This document shows, piece after piece, positions 55,301-64,000 of a DNA stretch of 64,000 nucleotides. The notes under the pieces are model-generated. The model worked only from the letters and a program-made list of their open reading frames with translations, had not been told where the DNA came from and made no database searches. The stretch covers positions 434,001 to 498,000 of the forward strand of contig JACTAT010000036.1 of NCBI GenBank assembly GCA_014526335.1. Direction: 5' to 3'. Both the position numbers and the translations under genes were made by a program. The number at the start of each line of letters is the position of its first letter. Positions within the stretch are counted from its first letter, which is position 1. Origin of the DNA: Chrysaora quinquecirrha. Taxonomy: Eukaryota; Cnidaria; Scyphozoa; Semaeostomeae; Pelagiidae.

Positions 55301-58300
55301 GTACACTAATTCATACTAACATTAAGCAACCAAAGGAATCGCATTAATTAAGTCATTGATATTCTAGCCTTGGCCGATAAATGGTGGAAAATCTCTTCTG
55401 GCGAAATCGGATAAACGTGATCTTCTGATAACAGGGTATGTGATGCTAATTTAATATTTCCATTTTCTATTTTGTACCGTAAAGTATAAACCCTCATATC
55501 TAGAAATTTTCTCGATAAATGCTTTGAAAATAGAATTAACCGTACAAAAGATTTAACATATAACATCCTCCGTTCTTAATTCTTTCAAGCAAAATGTCTT
55601 GTGGTTTATACTTCATTATGTCTCAACATGAGTAGCATAGCAATGCCATTTTTTGATTTGAGGATTTATCGTGAAACTATAAACATATAGAAACAAAATT
55701 AAGGATTAGTTGCATTTAATTTAGTAGCTTTGAAAAGGCATTGTTTGATTGAATTGGGCCTAGCATTGAGAAATTTATCTACACTGAAAGTCACCCTTGT
55801 TTCTTGCAAGAACATAGTTGAAGTTAAATTTCATTTCTTTCTTCTTTTTTTACTTCCAACCTGAACTTTTGCCCTCTATTACTTATGTGTGCATACAAAT
55901 GAGCTTGCCCACTGTTCTGCTCCACATACTGAAGCCTTGAAACCTTGAGTAATGAAAGGCTTTTTCCCGGGACCACCCATAACAATGCGTTATCTATATA
56001 TGTGTTACATTACTAATTTGTACTGATTCTGATTTTTTAGGCATGAAGATGGTAGCGTGAAACTCTGGGATGTTTCACAGGTCAACATGCATCTCTTATG
56101 CACAATTGAAACTTTAAAAGTTCTTTCAAGTGAACTTGATGGCGATGATCCACCTCGACTTGATGACGAGGATGAAGGTTGGCCGCCATTTAAGAAAGTT
56201 GGCTCCTTTGATCCCTGTGCTGATGATACTAGATTTGTAATTCTGAAGCTTGCGCTGTGTCCTGTTACTAACATGTTGGTAGTTGGAGGAGCTGGTGGAC
56301 AAGTAATGATGTTTGATCTAGCAAATAAAAACCTGGAGAAACCTTTGGTAAGTAACAAGCGTTTACCGCAAAGAGCCCTGGTTAATTCCCGTGAGCGTAT
56401 CTAGTTTTCGAGGCACCAGATGGGGCTTTAAAGTGAGAGGGCTAAGTAGGTAGGGGGGCGTACGGAATTAAAGACAAGACATCTAATAGAACGGGCCTTC
56501 ACTTGTAATAGAATAACCAAAACTCAATGTGTTAAGAAGTCTTGGTCTATCATAAAGTACGGACTGGTTGTTCCAGTGATATACACAGCATATCGGAAAT
56601 GCCGAGGGGTGCTAGAAACATGAACAGCGGACTCAGAGGAAAAAAACATGACTCTCAAACACATAATAATAGAATTTAAAAATATTTTGCAGAAAATGTA
56701 AAAAATTTATCCCTCATTTCTTATTTTCGTTTTCGCATCTTTTATATACGAAATTGGGGGGCTAAAGAGAGAGGGGGTTGATGAAAAACTTTGGGTTTTT
56801 GGGGGCTCATAAGATAGGGGGCTAAATACCTTAATCTAAAATCATTGACAAAATTGTTGAGGAAATTCCTTTATTGCCTGAAAAGTACGTTCAGTTCACT
56901 TATTGCCCCCCTCGCCCAGTTCAACGTTTCTTATTTTGCTTCATTCACTTCAGAAGTAACTTATCTATCTTACAGATGACAATGATTGATGAAATCCGTG
57001 GGAAATTGATCAACATTGAATGGTGGAGGGGGGCAATGACATAGACCAATATCAATACCAGAATCAGTATGTCTACGTATTTGCATCGGCATATTTTGAT
57101 TACAGACCTAAAATACATTTTATTATTTACTAATTGAATTTTATCCTGTTTTTAGTACGAAGAAGTAAACATGATAGCAAAACTTGAAGGTTTTGAATGG
57201 AAAGGAGCTGGTTCTCTCACGTTGAAGCAGAATATCGATTCATCAAAAACACTGATACCAAACAGGATATTACAACTACAACCACCAGCTGCTATTACTG
57301 CTGTGACTATGAATTCGGCTTGGGGACTGTGAGTATTATGTTTGCTTTTGCAAGGCATGATTATGTATCGTTTTAAGAAAAATCTTAATAGTCTTTTGCT
57401 TGTACAAAACTTCCAAATTGTGAGCAATAGAGGAAACATGTTTGGACATACTTAAGGGTTTTTTCGTATGATATTCCTCAGAGTATTAACGTAAGAAACG
57501 GACTGAAACAATTGACTGAGGCGGAATTTATACCAAGATGCGGATCGAAATGCAGCAAACAGAAAATGAAGCTGAATTGGCATTGTGTTTTCAAGCTGAT
57601 TGGCGTCGAAAACACAGAACCAATTTACATTTACTTTCTGATTGTATTTAAATCCATTTCCATCCGCATCTGGGTATCAATACTGCATTAGATAATTGTT
57701 TTGATCTGTTTCTGGTGTTTATACTCTGAGGAGTTTCAAACGGAAAAATCTTTTAGTTTGTCGAAAGATGATTCCGCTGCTGCTCACAAAACAATCTGAT
57801 TTTGTTTCGTTTCTGAAATTTTAGAGTCGCTGTTGGAACATGTCATGGATTCGCAGCATATGATTACCAAACTGGCAAAGTTGCTCTTACCAAATGCACA
57901 ATTAGCCCAACCGGTTTGTAAAGTCTTATTTTTTCATGTTCAATTCTTTTTCCTCAGATAATGGAACAGCATTCCACGTTATTTTTGCAAGTAAAGCATC
58001 TGAATTCTTTGTGCCTTTCTTGATTCTGATTGCTATCAATCTTGGACGAGCTATGATGCCCCAAAATTTTTGCACAACTGTTCAATGTGTAACACTGTTT
58101 AATTTGCTCCATTTCAATAAAAATAGAAGCTTCTTGTATAACTCGAAACTTTTCATAACAACTTCTGAGAAGTTTCTTTTGCTATAAATCAACCACTGTT
58201 TGCTATTTTTTCTGCATTTTGTTTTGGGGTTTCACATAGGCTGTGGCCTTTTCCCAACATCAGTTACTCACTTATACCGCATTCACACCGCAGGTTAAAC

Positions 58301-61300
58301 CGGTTTAAAATTAATTAAATAAAATTAAGTTTAACCAATGTTGCATTCTGATTCGTCAATCCAGAGATTCGAATCAATTTAATTGGTGGAAACTAACCTG
58401 GTTTAAATAAAGCTCGTTTCACTGTGTCAGTGCGAAGCAAAAGATCGCCTACCTACAATCCTAGCCAAAATGGCTCAGAAGATAAACTTGAAATAAGCAT
58501 GTCGCACTTGGAACTCCTCCCCACCCCCCTAAAGTCAATGTTGTTAAGCTGGAAGGATTATTTTGTAATGACGATAAAGTAGACTTGCTGGGAAAAACAA
58601 CATTGATTTGGGGGGAGGAGGGGTTTCGGCCATGAAGGAGAGTGTTTGTGATGGACTGTTGGTCTCAGCTAATTTTGGCCAGGATTGTAGCTTCAGCTTG
58701 TAAGAGGAGGTTCTTGCGGTGAAGAAATAAATACAAAATAAAGCAGGAACACCTCGACGCAAGAACAAGACTGCACCAAGTTGAATCAGTAAGCTAAGTT
58801 TCCTCGGAGTTGAAGCGAAGCTTACTTTTTCAAACCGTATGTGACGCTCAAGTTATTAAAGTTCAGCTCAGCGGTATATAAAAGAAATCTAATTCACTCA
58901 CTATTCTTTGTCTCCATCCAGATTTGGCCAACACTGGTGGTCACATACAACGACGAAAATCATTCACAAAATCATTGCGAGATTCAATCAGAAGATTCAG
59001 AAGTCGACGAAGCACGAGAACTTCTCGTAGAAGAACACCGAGAGCCGAAGCTGCAAACATGACAACCGAAGGAACAACCGCGAGTCCACGTACCCATTCT
59101 CCAGTCGAGGCTGAGAGATCATCAGCTGTAAGATTGGTTGATGAAAATCGAGTTGATGAATCAATGATGAGCATGGTGAAGTGTCTTTATTTCGCAGAAA
59201 CGTTCCTTGCTGATAGTAAGTTTACAAATATTATTAGAATAAATCACTTCTTGCAGTAGATACGTGTATCAGCTTCTATCCTGATTTTATCCTGCTTTCC
59301 AACTTGCGTTTTTCAGATGAATTTTATTTCTCTCTTGCTTGCTTGCTTTTTGTCTGCGCCATCTAGCTTGCTTGCTTGCTTACTTGCTTGCACTAGCTTG
59401 CTCGTTTTTTTGTTTTCACTAGCTTGCATGCATGCTTGCTTGCTTGCTTGCTAGTTTGCTTTCTTGCTTTCCAGCTTGCTTGCTTCTTTGCTTGCTTGCT
59501 ATCTTTCTTTTTGTTTGCTTGCTTGTTTCTTTACTGTAGTGTGCTCTTCTTGTTTGGATTAGCTTGCTTGCTTGCTAGTTTGCTTTCTTGCTTGACCAAC
59601 TTGCTTGCTTGCTTGCTTCTTTGCTTCCTTGCTTGCTTTCTTGTTTGCTCCAGCTTGCTTGCTCTATCTCTGATTGTTTCTACAATTTCTAATCCTATTG
59701 ACCCAAAAAATATGTTATACAGATATACTAAACCCAAGAAGAACAATGACCTATTTCTTTCTCGTGTGTCTTTGGCTGTGTTGTGTTTTTGGAGGAGCTG
59801 TGAGAAAAAAAGGGGATATATCGATTAATCACCGGGAATGAAAAGACCTAGTATTCCCTAGATACTCTTAGGGCGACTTTTTTAGTCATAGCCAGTTAAT
59901 TTTTGAGTAACTCAAAGAACCTTAACCGCATCACTCGTAATGTATCACGGTAAGTGTGAAATTGTGATAGAAAATATGCTGCAGTATTGATTTTTTTTAT
60001 TTACAGCTGTACACCACACTCCAACATTATGGGCTGGCACGAATTCCGGCACAATATTCGCATACACAGTAACAATCCCTGAAGACGACAAACGATCTGA
60101 GGTACCAGTCTCAATAGAAGTTGGCAAAGAAATCAAATTGCGTCACCATGCCCCCGTCATGTCTATAGCAGTATTCGATAAACACGGGGTGCCTCTACCG
60201 TCACTCAAAGATGTCGAATCTGGTCGAGAGAAAGCGGCTGATATGTCTGGACAACATTTTCTGTTGATCTGTTCTGAGGAGCAACTCAAGATCTTTTCAC
60301 TGCCAACTCTTAGGCCTAAGAATAAAGAGAAGTTAACTGCTATTGATGGTTCTAGAGTCAGAAAGATTGGAATGATAAAAGTCAATGCGAAAAAAGGTTA
60401 GTAGCTATTTCATGTAAATACTGCTTCGTTTTCTTCTGGACCGTTTTTGTAGATCACAGACGTTGCAAGACAACCTTTCCCTACTATAGGGCAATTGTCG
60501 TTCCTGACACTTTTTCAAAAATCTTCCTGTTTTCTTGTGGCATTATGCTTCTTCCGCTTTCACAAAATTAAGTCAACTTGAACAAAACCGGATTAAGTTT
60601 CCACAAATTTGACAAATACGATTTATTGAGCGGGCAAGTTAGAAAGAAGATGAAGGTAGGGGTGTGTTGTGAACCCTTATCCTACAGGGGGTATTCTAGC
60701 CCCCTAAAAGTTTACTTGTAGCTGTTTTATTGTCTCATGGATATAAGCTTCCAAACTTGTTGACTTCTAGCCTATATTTATTAGCTACAAAAACTGTCCT
60801 GATTTGTGGAAGGTGAAATTGGAAGGTCGAATTTTGACAAACATCGATTCATGTTTTCATTATAATGCCATTATGATGTCACAATAGAAGCAGGAGACAC
60901 TCAATTTACCCATTATTTGTTATGCACTGCTCAATACCTGTGCCCAGTTACATCGCTTGAGCTGTACAGGGAGAACATTTCTGGGGGAGGATGGAAGCAC
61001 TCCTCTCTAGCTATGTAAGACAAAAAGAAGCCTGGTGGTATTCAGGTTAAATTTCAAAAGATAGGTTAAATGTTTTGGTCTTTTCAGCGAGTTTGAAGCT
61101 CAAAAATTAACCTCTTATCCGTCATCAGGAATGTGTATCAAATTCTCTAGGGGAGATCTTGAAATTTATTTTTCTTTTTTCTTTAGACGATGAAATAGTC
61201 GAGTATCACAGCATGGCATGTCTAACGAACCTTGGTGATATATCAGTTTATGCAGTTCCAAGTTTAAAAGCACATTTGAAAGCTAATGCTATTTCTAGAG

Positions 61301-63355
61301 ATGACGTATGGTATGTGAATGCTCTTCTAAAAATATTTGATTTTCCATTTCAAAGGTTACTCTTCTTCACAGAATGGGAAGTTAGGCAGCAGGCCAACTC
61401 GCGTCCGCATGCTTTGAATTTCAATGTTACGGTTTTTTCGCAGCGACGTAACCTCGTTTGTATGCCCAACACATGAAATCGCTCTCGAGTGAGCCTTTTG
61501 GTTGACTCTCTATTCTGTGTCTCCTCTGATTAAAATTTTAACAGAATATCAGTGACTAAAACAAGAACAAAGACTAGAATGTATGACATAAGCAAAAGAA
61601 CTGTTAGAAGATCCTCTCCCGATTCGCAGCTTAAAACTCTTCAGCTCAAAATGCTTTGTAAGGTCTGGCCAAACGATCAAACGTTGTATTCCAACTCTGA
61701 TCGTTTGGCTAGGGCCTGATCCTTCGATTTTGAATGTATCGCTACTTCTTTGGCTTTGACTCAGTCAATTTTTAATAAGAGTACTCTATGAGGGCATTTA
61801 CCTCTACAGACCTAGTAAAGGATCTTTTTTCCAAACATAGAAAACTCTTGTGAGGAGGCATTGTTTGTCAAACGTTTGAAATTTACTTGTCCAAGTTTTC
61901 ACACATTTTGCCATGTTGTAAAACATTTTTGGTCAGAGACGTTTTGCTTAGGCTAGCAAAATGTTTTCGGGTATTTTCAAAAGCACTGCTAAAAAATTAT
62001 GCTTGTTAAGCACTGAATGGATTACCGTATGTTAATTAGTATGTGTGCTCAATTCAATTTTGACAGCGTTTTTGACGACCGTCGATGAAATTCTAACCTA
62101 AACCTATTGTCAAGCCGTGTCTACTATGTCCTGATTGCTACTTTACTCAATGTAATGAAAAGCTTAGCTTTTTATTGATATCTATTTTAGTTTTTGTGTT
62201 TAATTTTTCAGTGGTATTCAGTCTGTTTTGATGACAAGAAATGGTCAAGGATTCTACTTAAGAAGTCATACAGAAATTCAAGGTTTTAGCTTAACAGCTA
62301 ACGATGTGTAAGTGCTAGTCTTTACGCTAATTAGCATATATATCTTATATACTCTTTTTAATAAGCAACCTGATCAGAGCCAGCCCTCAATATTGCTTAA
62401 ACTGCCTGTGATTTCAGCTTTCAAAGTTGCTTATCGGTTGCTTGGAAGTATAAAGTCCCACTTTGATAAACAGTAACGACAACCTCTTGCAACAGTAGCT
62501 GCTAATGATCAGAGTGGTTCTGGGCGACCCATCTATAAGATTGGCCAAAGTAGCGCTATCGAATGCGATGTAATGATGGGACATTATCATCCGCCAATGC
62601 TTACAGCTTCTATCCTGATCCGTTAAGTTGCTTAACATTCATGTGATTCCAGCCCTAGCTGCTTATGACTGATTGCGCTTTTAAAAGTGTAGAAAACGTG
62701 TTGATGATGTTTTCTGTTCAAAAACAAGTACTTAGGGCAGGAGAACTTTTGATCCACAAAAATCGTTTCCTGGCAGAAAATTGCAAAATCACAACTAAAA
62801 CGTATCGAAAAAATGTTTATGAAATCTGCTTTCGTGACACTGATCATAGTCACTCATCAGAGTGTTTGCAAGAACACTGGGTAGTGGAGAATGAGATCGT
62901 TGAATCTGCCTCTACTTTATTCCAAAAATTTTGTTTCTTTTGATAGAGTAAAGCCAGACTGTGTACTAAAACCTGGCGACGAACTAGACGATGAAGCTGC
63001 CGATAGAGGCACAAGCCCTGTAGCAGTACATAGAGAAGAAAGAGAAGCCATCTCCGCATCAGACAGCTCTAACCAACAAGAAGCAGCATCAGCACCACCA
63101 GATCTCATTCCTGATAGTGAGAAATCACGCGCAAGTCCAGATGCAACTTCTTCAGTCGTTGTTACGACAGTAAGCGAAACAACCGAGAGCAATCACTCAC
63201 CACCTGGCGAGCATCATACCGTGATTACGACTGAAGAGATCGTAAAAAGTTCGACTGGAAGCGAAACTGTCGTAATTACCGAAACAAGAACCGAGAAACA
63301 TGAAATTAATTCAACGATCGAAACTGTCGAAACTGTCATTGTAAATAGCGAAGAG
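46378..63355 (+). CDS. LLGL: Lethal(2) giant larvae homologue (LLGL), 18 exons, 3' end beyond window
   Basis: The exons are 46378-46449 (ATG), 46727-46824, 49144-49225, 50048-50166, 51148-51252, 51726-51801, 51944-52355, 52686-52758, 54102-54249, 55368-55435, 56041-56347, 57156-57328, 57825-57913, 58922-59215, 60007-60396, 61187-61310, 62212-62307 and 62947-63355. All phases agree, giving 1045 residues. Lgl is a double WD40 beta-propeller scaffold for basolateral polarity that binds aPKC/Par-6 and myosin II. Family signatures include TVEHGFPNKASAMAFD, YGRPGVE, TPYGPFPCKPI, FSGGLPRASYGD, PWPINGG, HEDGSVKLWD, GWPPFKKVGSFDP, PTLWAGTNSGT and CLTNLGD. A basic Ser-rich segment at residues about 618-642 (RRKSFTKSLRDSIRRF) matches the aPKC phosphorylation and membrane-binding loop. 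The last exon in view encodes a Ser/Thr/Glu-rich tail and ends at donor 63355. Confidence 0.97.
48388..48682. mobile_element. MITE, GGCTAAACTAGGAGACATG family (copy 2)
   Basis: The left end is AAGCTGTGGCTAAACTAGGA and the right end is TCTTCTAGTTTTGCCAGGCC. The body matches the copy at 16653-16898. Just to the left, 48363-48387 reads TAGCTTAGTTGGTTGAGCAT, a tRNA-like box A, suggesting insertion into a tRNA-derived sequence. It lies in LLGL intron 2. Confidence 0.8.
49660..49780. mobile_element. MITE, ACTCCTCAGAGTATTAA family (copy 2, minimal)
   Basis: At about 120 bp this is the shortest copy, an almost complete hairpin. TTTTCGTATGACACTCCTCA and AGAAACAGACCGAAAC pair with the inverted right half ending TTTTAAG. 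It lies in LLGL intron 3. Confidence 0.85.
50598..51034. mobile_element. MITE, CCAAACGATCAAACATTG family, carrying a nested minisatellite
   Basis: The outer ends are GCCCTGGCCAAACGATCAAA and GGTCGTTTGGCCAGGGC. Between them, 50870-50955 carries tandem CAGTACAGCGGAG units and an inverted counterpart (CCACCGCTGTAC) up to 50995. This minisatellite is absent from other copies. It lies in LLGL intron 4. Confidence 0.75.
52973..53390. mobile_element. MITE with CCAACCTCGTCCCCAGG ends
   Basis: A perfect 17-bp terminal inverted repeat (CCAACCTCGTCCCCAGG) lies at both ends. There is no ORF. The right end touches the next element directly. It lies in LLGL intron 8. Confidence 0.8.
53390..53976. mobile_element. 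Inverted-repeat transposon with nested tRNA-like SINE
   Basis: The left end, GGACCTGTTCATATAATACG, pairs with the right end TCATATGAACAGACCC and the adjoining GCTATCCCACC. TTG flanks both sides (53387-53389 and 53977-53979). Inside, about 53640-53800 carries a tRNA-like module with box A TAGCTCAGTGG and box B GGTTCGAATCC. The T-arm does not pair well, so it is a SINE head and not a functional tRNA. Confidence 0.7.
54591..55004. mobile_element. MITE, CACGTTTTTTTATAAGAAACC family (copy 2)
   Basis: The ends are CACGCTTTTTTTTATAAAGA on the left and CCTTATAAAAAAGCGTG on the right. Internal AAGTTCCTTA motifs correspond to those in the copy at 44025-44372. A further partial relative precedes it at 54415-54455. 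It lies in LLGL intron 9. Confidence 0.7.
57451..57756. mobile_element. MITE, ACTCCTCAGAGTATTAA family (copy 3)
   Basis: The left end is CTTAAGGGTTTTTTCGTATG and the right end is TTTCAAACGGAAAAATCTTT. The inner block TTCCTCAGAGTATTAACG is inverted as TTTATACTCTGAGGAG. It lies in LLGL intron 12. Confidence 0.8.
59334..59665. repeat. (GCTT)n microsatellite
   Basis: About 330 bp of degenerate TTGC/GCTT repeats lie in LLGL intron 14. The Leu/Ala/Cys-rich reading frame over it is a composition artefact. Confidence 0.95.
61661..61960. mobile_element. MITE remnants, CCAAACGATCAAACATTG family
   Basis: A miniature hairpin, GGCCAAACGATCAAACG with CTGATCGTTTGGCTAGGGCC, lies at 61664-61716. A separate remnant with TTGTTTGTCAAACG and TTGTAAAACATTT lies at about 61860-61960. 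Both are in LLGL intron 16. Confidence 0.55.
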
Positions 63356-64000
63356 GTATGGGAATGAGGCTTTTCAAATTCGTCTTATCATCTATTCGTA
63401 TCCTATTCGTCTCTGATAATCATTCTTGAATTCGTTGAACCATTTCTACTTATTAGCTACTTTAAAGCTTCAGTACTTGAGATTTCATCCTGCACTATAC
63501 TATACTGCTTTCACGCTGATTTGGTTAAGCCAGATTTGGTTTAAAAAAGGTTAAACTCCACTTCACCAATCAAGTCACGATTTGCTGGTCTGACCAATCA
63601 GGGGGGGGGGCAACATTTGTCAAACTAGTTGAATTTGATTGGATCTGTATACCTTGTATTGTACAAAACCTATAAGAAACCAGTTACATAAACTCCTGCT
63701 GCGATTGTAAATAAGTTAAGAGATGTTCAAAAGTATGACTCAGAATACAAGGAAATTGCCTAAAATAATATGGCCTGTGTCTCCCTATATGTAGCGAGTT
63801 TGTTGCGAGGAACGCGCAAATGTTTCTAGGAGACAACAGAAACATTTCTTTTCTCCGTGACTAGGGGAGGTATTGCTCGCTTGTCACTCGTATGATTAGC
63901 CACCTTCGGAGACACGCCGAATATAGTGTCACGTGTGACATGTCTCCTAGTTTAGCCACAGCTTTAAGCTATGTCTAAACTAGGAGGCTTGTCGCGTGCG
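63356..64000. other. LLGL intron 18 and two head-to-head MITE copies
   Basis: No further LLGL exon was recognised here. From about 63765 to 63966 lies a copy of the GGCTAAACTAGGAGACATG MITE in reverse orientation (ending CATGTCTCCTAGTTTAGCCA). From 63967 a second copy starts (AGCTATGTCTAAACTAGGAG) and is cut by the window edge. Confidence 0.7.

Noticed and set aside
56976..57045. Possible extra LLGL exon (MTMIDEIRGKLINIEWWRG)
   Set aside because: It has an acceptor but runs into a stop. Exon 11 joins exon 12 in phase without it and in line with the Lgl family.

Overview
The window is AT-rich metazoan nuclear DNA. Its genes have many short exons with standard GT-AG introns, and the introns and intergenic DNA are full of short transposons, tRNA-derived SINEs and simple repeats. 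Gene content (a kinesin-8 of motile cilia, a Lgl polarity protein, a METTL22-type methyltransferase, a carotenoid oxygenase) says animal. Compact introns and the repeat families suggest an aquatic invertebrate, but I cannot name the phylum. No prokaryotic operon, CRISPR array or virus-like gene cluster is present.

Layout. 1-2955 (+): the 3' three exons of a carotenoid cleavage oxygenase of the BCO/RPE65/NinaB family. 2956-8664: gene-free, with at least three inverted-repeat elements. 8665-13320 (-): an eight-exon gene for a 288-residue protein that I do not recognise, but whose exon phases all fit. 14353-33010 (-): a complete 21-exon KIF19 gene, possibly with 5' leader exons up to about 35150. 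33011-39991: mostly gene-free, with a SINE and minisatellites. 39992-46094 (-): METTL22, a lysine methyltransferase. 46095-46377: a 283-bp divergent promoter. 46378-63355 (+): 18 exons of a lethal(2)giant larvae homologue (LLGL) that runs off the right edge.

These are independent housekeeping, ciliary and polarity genes, not a pathway cluster. The only structural coupling is the METTL22/LLGL head-to-head pair.

The most important observation for a user is that three otherwise intact genes (carotenoid oxygenase, KIF19, METTL22), and one LINE fragment, each lose reading frame by exactly one missing base. Three of the four lie in homopolymer runs. This looks like sequencing or assembly error rather than three pseudogenes, and an automatic annotator would break these genes. 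I found no convincing undescribed biological system. The best unexplained items are the unrecognised 288-residue gene, the KIF19 leader exons and the composite transposon nests.
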